Of a DNA stretch of 23,313 bases, positions 16,701 to 23,313 are shown piece by piece; position 1 is the first letter of the stretch; the number at the start of each line of letters is the position of its first letter. The position numbers were made by a program, and so were the translations under genes. The notes beneath the pieces were generated by a model. The model saw nothing but the letters and a program-made list of their open reading frames with translations. It did not search any database and was not told where the DNA came from. Origin of the DNA: Oopsacas minuta (Eukaryota; Porifera; Hexactinellida; Lyssacinosida; Leucopsacidae); assembly GCA_024704765.1 (NCBI GenBank), contig JAKMXF010000137.1, positions 9,648-32,960 of the forward strand, written 5' to 3'.

Positions 16701-17336
16701 CTGTGGATACTTTGGGATCAGAATGGCCAGATGGATCCAAATCAATTTCAAATCCAATCCAAATCCATAAAATTCGTGGTTTAATTCCTTGGTCATTAGA
16801 GAACCCAAATGAACCCGAAATCCACAACATCCACCATTTGTCATCTCTGTATTGGATGCAGGGGATGTTTTAGGAAACTTGATAATTTGAGTTTTCTCAT
16901 CAAATGTGCTTTCATATGTAGATTGAAGCTATAGTGCCTATCTTAAAGTTATAAATCTGATTTTTAGAATATGAACTGCAAATACAATGCAAGCAAAGGT
17001 ATAACTAAGGACCAGAGCTACAAGGACATAAAGTCAAAAGACATTGCATCCCTTAAAGATGCTATAGCTAATGTAGGACCAATATCTGTAGCGATGGATG
17101 CATCACACACATCATTTCAACTTTACAAAAGTGGAATATATGATCCATTCTTTTGTAGCGAAACTAGGCTAGATCATGGAGTACTTGCAGTTGGATATGG
17201 TACCGAAGATGGTAAAGATTATTGGCTAGTAAAGAACTCATGGACCGAATCTTGGGGAGATAAAGGATATTTTAAGATAGAGGTTAAGGGAAATAAGTGT
17301 GGGATCTGTACAAGTGCCAGTTACCCTGTTCTGTAA
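13534..17336 (+). CDS. CTSL: Cathepsin L cysteine protease, complete, four exons
   Basis: Exons 13534-13755, 14716-14880, 16118-16339 and 16968-17336 are all phase 0 and join into 325 residues, the family's normal length. The chain has a signal peptide ([16 protein letters not shown]) and an I29 inhibitor propeptide with the ERFNIN spacing (R43, F47, N50, I54, N58) and the GxNxFxD motif (GINQFAD, 67-73). Mature papain-fold enzyme begins near LPASVDWR (111). The catalytic set is complete: Q131 in [10 protein letters not shown], nucleophile C135, H273 in [11 protein letters not shown] and N293 in [21 protein letters not shown] and the disulfide cysteines are also in place. It is a lysosomal or secreted endopeptidase activated by propeptide removal. 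Because residue 135 is Cys rather than Ser, it is a protease and not a sponge silicatein. The introns (960, 1237 and 628 bp) are largely transposon sequence. Confidence 0.95.
13843..13992. mobile_element. Short pogo-like element in cathepsin L intron 1
   Basis: Opens CAGTAGATGTACGTAC after a TA and closes with the complement of CAGTAGAGCTCGC near 13990. The internal cggataagacgt is shared with the terminal repeats at 23168. Ends are short and imperfect. Confidence 0.5.
14074..14420. mobile_element. GC-rich terminal-inverted-repeat element in cathepsin L intron 1
   Basis: The left end gccggatcaaagttgcacgc pairs with the right end, which read inward is ccggcacagagttgcacgcg. Both arms are rich in gcccgc blocks, while the middle is AT-rich. 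The local rise in GC explains the open frames seen on the minus strand; they are not genes. The repeat atg/atg outside the ends may be a short target duplication. Confidence 0.75.
14716..14880 (+). CDS. CTSL: Cathepsin L exon 2 (propeptide end, mature N terminus)
   Basis: 55 codons between acceptor ccatag and donor gtatgt. Reads [16 protein letters not shown], through [19 protein letters not shown]. The phase-0 join to GINQFADM restores the standard FADM-TNxEY sequence, which fixes this exon. Confidence 0.93.
15061..15382 (+). repeat. ~320-bp dispersed repeat, copy 2 (cathepsin L intron 2)
   Basis: Direct counterpart of 251-573. The left border is preceded by ggattattgaa, a run also found beside the 70-bp repeat at 19077, hinting at a shared insertion junction. 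Confidence 0.88.
15600..15850. mobile_element. pogo/Tigger-like MITE, copy 2 (partial, inverted)
   Basis: Inverted relative of 1514-1855: accggttataagaacaccg near the left, ttcttataaccggt near the right, and an interior whose complement contains atatggtttttacatccaaa. The CAGT outer ends are not seen, so the copy is truncated or eroded. It lies in cathepsin L intron 2. Confidence 0.75.
16118..16339 (+). CDS. CTSL: Cathepsin L exon 3 (catalytic cysteine)
   Basis: 74 codons from acceptor aatatag to donor gtgagt. Begins [20 protein letters not shown] and includes SEQQLVDC and [15 protein letters not shown]. Confidence 0.95.
16378..16680. mobile_element. MITE family B, copy 1 (cathepsin L intron 3)
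   Basis: Terminal inverted repeats of about 45-48 bp: aagatgatcgcggaaaatgg with tttcgtcgcgaggaaaat on the left, and the same pattern inverted on the right (ctcgcgacgaaat, ccatttttcggcgaccatct). The interior holds the ~48-bp core (16567-16613) and a second agagtatttagaactca near 16443. An inverted relative occupies 22804-23065. No genuine open frame. Confidence 0.88.
16968..17336 (+). CDS. CTSL: Cathepsin L exon 4 (catalytic His and Asn)
   Basis: From acceptor tttttag, the exon opens with AAT one codon before the first ATG and reads NMNCKYN to SYPVL and taa. Carries [11 protein letters not shown] and KNSWTESWG. Confidence 0.95.
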   Translation, partial: NMNCKYNASKGITKDQSYKDIKSKDIASLKDAIANVGPISVAMDASHTSFQLYKSGIYDPFFCSETRLDHGVLAVGYGTEDGKDYWLVKNSWTESWGDKGYFKIEVKGNKCGICTSASYPVL

Positions 17337-17547
17337 GTAGGAAATATGAAGTGTGTTAGTTATTACTTTTAGTTGTGTGAGTATTTTATCTTGTTATTTA
17401 CTATTTTACTTCTTTTATTATCTCGTATGATTGAACTTTGATCCTAATTTCATAGTTTACGAGCGTGCTTCGGTTGCTCGCGCTACGCGGTTGCAAAAAC
17501 AACATTCGGATTCAGCGTACTTAGTTACCTTTGTGTAGCTGTCTAGA
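17337..17547. other. 3' flank of cathepsin L
   Basis: No clear AATAAA close to the stop. Around 17458-17500 is a CG-richer run (gagcgtgcttcggttgctcg) of unknown origin. Confidence 0.35.
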
Positions 17548-17705
17548 GCAAGCCTGTACGTATATTTGGAGATTTGGCTAATTTCAAGGTTGAAACCGAT
17601 CGAACCTAATATCAGTATTCATGAATAGCTGCTTGACCGGATACTGATAATATTTGGTTGCAACCTTGGCTAATTTGTTTACTTTATATTCATAAAAACA
17701 ACAAT
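17548..17705 (+). repeat. Repeat copy 2, interrupted by a hAT-like MITE
   Basis: Flanking parts 17548-17582 and 17669-17705 together align with the continuous 3492-3558. The interruption is the element below. Confidence 0.85.
17585..17668. mobile_element. 84-bp hAT-like MITE with 8-bp target duplication
   Basis: Starts CAAGGTTGAAACC and ends in its imperfect complement GGTTGCAACCTTG. The arms also share aatatcagtat. It is flanked by gctaattt at 17577-17584 and 17669-17676. The ends (CA-AGG), the 8-bp duplication and the size fit a hAT-type MITE. The unoccupied form of the site is at 3521-3528 (gttaattt). Confidence 0.88.
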
Positions 17706-18540
17706 AAATTTATGATTAATCCAGGGATGTGACCCTATAGTAATATTCCATTCTACACCCATTGATATCTTACAAGCAAGTTTCGCTCCCCGGCTCGCAG
17801 TCTATTTACTAACAAGCATAGTTACATATTGAATTATTTGGCATTTTAATTATTTTTCCAAATAGGGACTATTGAGCATATTTTGCATTATAATTAAATT
17901 GTGTTAGAGCCTAAAATCTGATAGGTCAAGATTATCATAATTGGTAAACCATCTTATTTGATTGGTCAATACATTTTGACACTTTCTCCTAGAGTTTTTG
18001 AGATATCGCTTAAATCTTAAAAGGTCTTCCTAGGTTTATTACATTCCACACTCATGCAAAATTTTCAAGTCTCTAGCTCTTATCAGTTCTTCAATCAATT
18101 CCGTGCAAAACAATACATTGAGTTTAACATATAATCTATCTATATGTGCGCGTTTTCTCAGAGATACCTGGGCCGATTCGAACCAAATTTTGTGTGTCGA
18201 CTAAGTAGTACTCAGCCTTTCCAAATAAGAAATATTTTTGAATGGAACCATTTATGGACAAGATATGTGAATTTTTCACACCTCGCCCATATATATCAAT
18301 GCATTATCGGAGGAATCTGATTGGTCAACGTTGGCTAATCAGATTCCTTCCTTCGTATGATATGCGTAGCGTTCGCAAACTCCAAAAGACAATCGTGAGG
18401 GCCGAAGGCCCGAAAAAGCATTCCGCAGGAACTAGCAGAAAAAGCCGCCAAGAGGGCAGGTTTCGGCTAGTAACATCTAATAAGATGATTGCCCAGAAAA
18501 TAAGAATATTACTTAAATAAAACTTGTTTTGAGTACGCAT
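17706..18540. repeat. Probable degenerate repeat region
   Basis: No gene. It contains recurrent gattggtcaa motifs (near 17960 and 18319), a perfect 11-bp-arm hairpin (ggaatctgatt 18312-18322, complement at 18337-18347) and a ctcagagatacctgggccga run at 18157-18176 of a kind often seen in transposon-derived intergenic DNA. The 92-codon open frame at 18242 spans the hairpin and shows no family features. Confidence 0.4.
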
Positions 18541-19088
18541 TAAGAGTCTAATAATGTGATCTGATACATGGCTGACACTCGTGGTCACACATCGTGTTAC
18601 TGGAGTAATAATTTCTAAACTTAGCTAAGAATATCTAAGCGTAAAAGTCATAAGATTAGAGATGGTTGAATAATTCCCACTCGTGATAGAACATTCTAGA
18701 ATCTGCATAACATACACTCAAGACATATTCTATTACACAGCCCAGCACGAGGCTACGGCTGCATATTCCTCTTGAATTAGGAATGTAATCCTACATTAGA
18801 GTTGACTTATTCATTGAAGACTGTTATGAATAATGAATTACGAAATTTCAAATGAATTCAAACCACGTAAATACACATGACAAATATTTAATGTATCTGA
18901 TTATGGCAAAACTCATTAACAGTAACTAGCTTGCAAAGATATTAGATAACATTACATAGAAACCTCAGAATCACCTTTACAATAGGAAGCGATATGAAAG
19001 ACAGTAATTAAGGGTTAAATAATAATAAGTTTCATGTAAAATTATCAAATAACTGTTTCTAACAAATAATTTCAATGGATTATTGAAG
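18541..19088. other. AT-rich spacer
   Basis: No gene, RNA or delimitable repeat was recognised. Confidence 0.4.
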
Positions 19089-19158
19089 CATAGCATTCTA
19101 TATACTAAGGCAATGGCACTCTATCGAAATTTTGGACCATGGATTGTCATTACCATCG
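19089..19158 (-). repeat. 70-bp repeat, inverted partner of 173-242
   Basis: Sixty-nine of 70 positions match the reverse complement of 173-242. Preceded by ggattattgaag. Confidence 0.9.
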
Positions 19159-19594
19159 GACTACTTTACATCATAACTTTTGTATTTCTTAATATATCAA
19201 AGTGATTTTAACATTTATGTGTATCCAACAACTGCTTACTCCTTAGAACATATTTTGGTATAATTTTGCCTGATTTATAAAACTTCAGTTTTGCACATGT
19301 TTGAGTATCCAATTCAGTCGTATTGTTCGCGCGAATTAATCGCCTATAGTGCTCTAAGAATATGTATAATTCATTATGAGGATAGAGATCTTATGTAGCA
19401 ACATGCAAACTATGTATTAGCGTCAATATTTGTGATTACTTTTGAAATTTTGTGTCTTAAACGTCTTAATATGAAAAATATTTTACCCACCCATAAATTT
19501 TGTATTCAATGTTGATAATATATGATAATTATTGTAAATATTTTCGTTTCTTCCAATTACTGCAATATTTGTACCGCATCATCACATATTCAAC
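19159..19594. other. AT-rich spacer upstream of THAP fragment
   Basis: No other gene is seen. It could contain the promoter of the THAP-like exon, but no element is convincing. Confidence 0.35.
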
Positions 19595-19681
19595 ATGACA
19601 TGCCTAGTACCTGGTTGTAAGTCGAATTATCACAGTCAAGGTGATTCATATGTGCCTACTTTTTCCTTTCCTACTGATGTT
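19595..19681 (+). pseudogene. N-terminal fragment of a THAP zinc-finger protein, cut at an N
   Basis: From the ATG the frame reads MTCLVPGCKSNYHSQGDSYV, then PTFSFPTDV. This is the start of a THAP domain: first zinc pair C-x4-C right after the initiator Met, the NY that follows it, and the FP motif. The invariant Trp and the second C-x2-H pair are missing because position 19683 is N and everything from 19684 onward is the dispersed repeat also found at 3588. THAP domains bind DNA and occur in P-element-type transposases and in host regulators. The frame stays open through the repeat for about 25 codons to taa, but that part has no THAP features. It may be a real first exon damaged by misassembly, or a truncated transposon copy. 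Confidence 0.6.
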
Positions 19682-19683
19682 GN

Positions 19684-19820
19684 TGAAGTTTTATTGAATT
19701 CTATTTACTTCCTTGATAAACACGATAAATACATAGTTATGCGACAATTTCAAAATTGCATACCGTAAATCCTTTCCTTGACAACGGACAAACAAACAAA
19801 CAATCATTGAGATTTAATAA
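19684..19820 (+). repeat. ~126-bp dispersed repeat, copy 2
   Basis: Direct match to 3588-3713 with a small aaac expansion (caaacaaacaaacaa) that the first copy lacks. Its left border coincides exactly with the ambiguous base at 19683. Confidence 0.85.
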
Positions 19821-19966
19821 TATAGATTAGCTATTTAATATCCCTGTATAGAGCTCTCATTTCCCTTTTGCATTGGCCAAAACCGTGTACGCCCACAAAT
19901 CTTTCACGCTTACTGCGTATAATAATATTCGTAGTAAACACAAATAAACAATAATATGTAGTATAC

Positions 19967-19972
19967 TTTATT
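19967..19972 (-). promoter_or_regulatory. Polyadenylation signal candidate for the sulfotransferase
   Basis: AATAAA on the minus strand, about 85 bases beyond the stop codon at 20058. Distance and orientation suit the carbohydrate sulfotransferase transcript. Confidence 0.5.
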
Positions 19973-20057
19973 TCTAATTTGAATCTTGCAGGTATACCGA
20001 GAGATTGTATGAGTAATGAAATCCTACTTGTGGAAATACGTAATATAAATATCGAAT

Positions 20058-21296
20058 TTAACAGATATCATCGTCATTAGTTCTGTATCCAAACAGAAGA
20101 AAATCAGCTTTGTATATCTCATATAGTTTCTTTCGCATTTCTAAGGGAATTGCATTGAATGCGGTATTACAAATATTAATCTTAGTATTTGTAACAAAAG
20201 AGTCAAATTTGATCATATGGTTTAGATCGTTGTTACTTGTTAGATAATCCATAACCAGATTAGATTCTTCGGTAGCATTCTCATGTTCGATGAGTATATC
20301 ATATGAAAAAGCACATGGAGAGCAGAGGCGAGAGATTGGCTTCCAATGATCGTCTAATAAATCTGTAGAACCTGTCTCTTCCCAAATCACAATGATATAT
20401 TGCAAGAATTCCATAAAAGTAATTTTCTTCAAATAGGGATCTCTTAACCTCCTGTACTGGAAGATAGTATCATTTTTAGCACTCTCATCTAAATAAGAAT
20501 ATGTCGAATTCATCTGTTCAATAAAATCTGATTCGCTTTCTGGCAAGCCACTTAAATATAACTTTTTAATGTAAACTTTATTCATCCCGTCTACATACAT
20601 CACATGATGATCAAACTTATCATTAAAACCAGAAAGAAGCCGTCTAAACGGGTGTCGTGTAACAAGAAATTTTGTATATGTGTGTAACCGCTGAGCAGTT
20701 AGTAAGTAAGGTGTTAAATGAGTTCCTAATGAGAAAGAATATCTTTCTTCTGGATTAGCTTCAGGAATTATAGTCCTACTAGCATTTTGCATATTTACAA
20801 ACTTGTGTACCCAACCTCGAGAGGAGGCCTTGGGTACAACACAATGAAGAGCTTCATATGAATCATTGAAATAGATTCTAGCTAAGGACTTTATATCCAT
20901 AAGTTGAATTCCTGAAATGTTAAGCTTATCACAATTTGTATTCAATACGTCTAGTCTACTTTTAAACAGCTGATATTTCTCGGTTAGAGGGTGATAACCT
21001 TTTGACAGCATCTTCTGTCGGTATCCATCTAAGAATGTTATTAAGCCATTCTCTTCATCGATTTTAATCAACATCAATTGATTCAAATTCTTACGATATA
21101 CTAACCATGGAGTTTTAACTTGAGAGGGAAGAGTTATCTCGCTTACAGATGCATCACCAGTATCTAGGTGCTTTAATAAGTTAATATCACTGATATCACT
21201 TTGCTTCAATTCAAAAGAGATGTGGATTACCAATAATCCAAAAGTAAAAGTTAACAACATAATACTTAACAGAAAATTCTTTCTTGAAGATAACAT
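20058..21296 (-). CDS. Golgi carbohydrate sulfotransferase (CHST11-14 / Sulfotransfer_2 family)
   Basis: 412 residues from the ATG at 21296. It is a type II membrane protein: short basic tail MLSSRKN, anchor at about 8-27, stem, then a lumenal catalytic domain with several N-glycosylation sites (NIS, NDS, NAS, NST, NAT). Such enzymes move sulfate from PAPS to GalNAc in chondroitin or dermatan chains. The 5'-phosphosulfate loop is VVPKASSRGWVHKF (153-166, keeping PK and W); the 3'-phosphate site is TKFLVTRHPFRRLLSGFNDK (208-227), matching the family's KFLFVREPFxRLxSAYxxKF. Family landmarks DHWKPISRLCSPC and LYEIYKADFLLFGY follow near the C terminus. The frame is open 21 codons further upstream, but minus-strand ttcatttttcatttttag just before 21312 is a strong splice acceptor, so that extension is probably intron and a 5' exon lies upstream. 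The exact paralogue and acceptor sugar are not determined. Confidence 0.88.
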   Translation of the reverse strand: MLSSRKNFLLSIMLLTFTFGLLVIHISFELKQSDISDINLLKHLDTGDASVSEITLPSQVKTPWLVYRKNLNQLMLIKIDEENGLITFLDGYRQKMLSKGYHPLTEKYQLFKSRLDVLNTNCDKLNISGIQLMDIKSLARIYFNDSYEALHCVVPKASSRGWVHKFVNMQNASRTIIPEANPEERYSFSLGTHLTPYLLTAQRLHTYTKFLVTRHPFRRLLSGFNDKFDHHVMYVDGMNKVYIKKLYLSGLPESESDFIEQMNSTYSYLDESAKNDTIFQYRRLRDPYLKKITFMEFLQYIIVIWEETGSTDLLDDHWKPISRLCSPCAFSYDILIEHENATEESNLVMDYLTSNNDLNHMIKFDSFVTNTKINICNTAFNAIPLEMRKKLYEIYKADFLLFGYRTNDDDIC

Positions 21297-21359
21297 CGGT
21301 TGGAAGTAAAATCTAAAAATGAAAAATGAAGAAAATAATGTGTTTATTATAGTAAACAA

Positions 21360-22803
21360 TCGACTGATCTTTCGGTTTCGGTATCAGCAGTACCGGATTT
21401 AGGGGTGTTCGGAGTATGCGGCCGAACAGGGCCCCACAGCTCAACGTCATGAATTTATACACACTGTAATTCTACTTTAATCACAATAAATCTTATACTA
21501 GAAAACAAGTCCTGCCATCTGCCACTGGGCGAAATAGGCCTTCGGCTAGGGTGGTACTACTTATGGAGTTGAATTTTACATATGCAAAATTTGAATACAC
21601 ACAAGCATTCTAAATTGAGGAATGGGGACAGGTGGGCGAATCGTGACGGCTTTGAATTGGCTTCAGGGGCCCCCCAGATACCTAAATCAGGCACTGGGTA
21701 TCAGTGATAACCAAAATCGTGCAGAAATATTGTGATACAGTAGACTCCGCTGAATTTCAGGGATGTGACGTTCAGGGATGTCCTGCTCTAATTATAAGTA
21801 AGGGAGCGGTATTTCAAATTTCAAATTCAATTGAATATTTCCGAATTTCTAATACAAAATTCAAACAATATACCAGTAATTGAATTAATAATATAAATAT
21901 GAATAATATCAAAGGTTTAGTAGTAAATCTGAAAATAGAATTCTAACAAGTGATTGAATACACAAAATTACTTAACTAATAAAACTTACAAATTTCTTCT
22001 TGTTTATAGGCTCAGAATATTATAATATATCATTTTACATATCCACATTACATAACACGTTGCTTATAATATAATTATTACTTAATTAAAGGAATCATTT
22101 GAAATTGATATTTTGTTTACGATTAACGCTAGATTCGGATAGAATAATACATAGTTAAGGTAGAACTTCCTAATGTTCTTCAAAACAAATACAATATATT
22201 CACGGCGCTATAAAGTAAACATTGCTCTCTCAACTCGACTTAATTATATTTGGAACAAATTTCAATGTATTTCAAATATTGATTGTATGCTACTGTAGAT
22301 ATCAGGTATACATATTCAGTAACTTGTGAAGTAATTGTGACTTGCCAATTTGATTTGTTAAAAAAAGTATGGAAGCGGCGCTCCTACCCGCTCCCACAGC
22401 AGGACACCACTGGTGACGTTGTCGTGACGTAACCTCTCAATTTCATCACTCAAAGTGTATAACTCTGAGCTTCATGTATTCTGTGCTATCCCTAATACGT
22501 ATGTTACTATCGCAGGATCTAATACGTGAAATATTATGAGCTGGTGTAAACGCGTGAGGGTAGCCTGATGGCTAATATACCCAATACAGTAAAGAATTTG
22601 GGTTAACGAGCTACCTATGGCTTATTATAGCTAGTATGAGGAATTTGTTAGCGATACCTATCTCGCTGGATTGGTTTGCCACAGCGTCGCTGAACACGGT
22701 GTCCCTAAACTTCAATCGTGTTGAGAAAAATAGGCCCAGTGAATATCGGGTATCAAAACATGTTTTTTCGTTAGAGGAATGAATGTGAAGATTCTCAAAT
22801 TGA
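21360..22803. other. Long repeat-rich intergenic region
   Basis: No gene was found in 1.4 kb. It contains TACAGTAGACTCCGCTGAAT (21737-21756), a pogo-type end followed by gatgtgacgttcaggg-like repeats and lacking a clear partner; a ggggcccccc run at 21667; a gcggcgctcct block near 22376; and the tgacgtaa octamer near 22425. Any upstream exon or promoter of the sulfotransferase would lie here but was not recognised. Confidence 0.4.
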
Positions 22804-23065
22804 ATGGCGGAAATTTGGTCGCGAGGAAATATAGTCATTTACTTTTGTTGTTAAGAATCTAAATAATCCCAGTAACTCACAGTCTGCTCCAAATCCAACG
22901 ATAATCCATCAAACACCACATCAGTTAGCCAAATAGTCTACTGAAATGCTCATCTTCTCAGCTCAAGCAAATCTAGCTAGATAATACATGAAAATGCCAA
23001 TTCTAGCCCCTTACAACCTGAGTTCTAAATACTCTCATAAATTTCCCGCGACGATCTTCTTCCAA
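22804..23065 (-). mobile_element. MITE family B, copy 2 (inverted)
   Basis: Inverted relative of 16378-16680: ggtcgcgaggaaat at the left, cccgcgacgatcttcttcc at the right, and the interior runs ctactgaaatgctcatcttc and tcagctcaagcaaatctagc match the complement of copy 1. The ~48-bp core is at 22853-22902. Terminal repeats are more eroded than in copy 1. Confidence 0.85.
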
Positions 23066-23167
23066 CGCTCAAAATATTTATCTATCAGAAAATCGAAAGA
23101 ATTTCATATTTTCATAATAGTAATGCATTACTGTTTTCATACTCAATGGATAATAATAAAATGATTA

Positions 23168-23257
23168 CAGTAGAACTCGGATAAGACGTACTCGGCTTAA
23201 GACGTACACTCGGTTAAGACGTACTCGGCTTAAGACGTACACTCGGTTAAGACGTAC
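23168..23257. mobile_element. pogo-like terminus with tandem 15-17 bp blocks
   Basis: TA then CAGTAGAACTCGGATAAGAC, followed by alternating blocks ctcggcttaagacgt and acactcggttaagacgt that form a 33-bp dimer repeated about twice. The block cggataagacgt also occurs in the element at 13843. The other end lies beyond the window or is absent. Confidence 0.65.
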
Positions 23258-23313
23258 TATTTCTTATATCCCAAAATATCAGTCATCACTATTTGTAATG
23301 CAAACATATTCGG

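Noticed and set aside
16543-16830. Open frames on both strands in cathepsin L intron 3
   Set aside because: They lie across the right half of the family B MITE; the translation follows repeat sequence.
18165-18200. ggttcgaatc on the minus strand resembling a tRNA T-loop
   Set aside because: No acceptor stem, D-arm or anticodon arm could be fitted around it.
18242-18588. Overlapping plus and minus open frames of about 90 codons
   Set aside because: They span a hairpin (18312-18347) in a repeat-like region and have no recognisable motif or splice context.
21297-21359. First 21 codons of the sulfotransferase open frame as coding
   Set aside because: A strong splice acceptor lies between them and the ATG at 21296, and the latter gives a proper type II anchor.
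22611-22838. 75-codon minus-strand open frame
   Set aside because: It ends within MITE family B copy 2 and shows no family features.
1-23313. CRISPR array, bacterial operon or viral gene cluster
   Set aside because: No spaced short direct repeats of CRISPR type, no operon-like gene packing and no viral structural or replication genes were seen; introns and metazoan families dominate.

Overview
The window is nuclear DNA from an animal. It is AT-rich. Coding exons are separated by spliceosomal introns with GT-AG borders, and the families present are metazoan or eukaryotic: cathepsin L with the propeptide ERFNIN motif, a Golgi carbohydrate sulfotransferase of the chondroitin/dermatan type, a TM2-like membrane protein, an NHL beta-propeller protein, mitochondrial DMAC1-like and PTRH2-like proteins, and ribosomal protein L12. 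Small genes packed among short non-autonomous transposons suggest a compact invertebrate genome. A sponge is possible (a glass sponge is my guess, from the style of the coiled-coil/NHL protein), but nothing in the sequence proves the taxon.

Layout. 1-1900 is a nest of short repeats: three different inverted-repeat elements and one end of two long dispersed repeats. 1927-2121 (+) encodes a 64-residue DMAC1-like protein, and 2904-3278 (-) a single-exon PTRH2-like peptidyl-tRNA hydrolase. 3490-5400 is repeats, a decayed coding remnant (minus strand), a hAT-like MITE and a tandem array beside an N. 6443-7606 (+) is an intronless coiled-coil/NHL protein. 7978-8481 (+) is an AGR/TXNDC12-type thioredoxin-fold gene broken by two in-frame stops. 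8686-10098 (+) is a four-exon RPL12 (uL11) copy that still has introns but carries a stop and a frame problem. 10480-11130 (+) is a cysteine-rich TM2-like membrane protein. 11700-13350 holds three copies of one MITE family. 13534-17336 (+) is a complete four-exon cathepsin L whose three introns are largely made of MITEs. 17340-19930 is repeats plus the start of a THAP zinc finger that stops at an N. 20058-21296 (-) is a carbohydrate sulfotransferase. 21360-23313 is repeat-rich intergenic DNA.

The genes do not form a functional cluster. The strongest organising theme is the load of short DNA transposons: pogo-like elements with CAGT ends and TA target sites, hAT-like elements with 8-bp target duplications, and several unassigned terminal-inverted-repeat families. 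Many appear two or three times inside this one window, and one insertion can be compared with its own empty site at another position. I found no convincing novel multi-gene system. The items most worth checking are the two broken housekeeping-type genes, the 83-84 bp hAT-like insertion with its empty-site partner, the 70-bp near-identical inverted pair 19 kb apart, and a ~48-bp core shared by otherwise different repeats.
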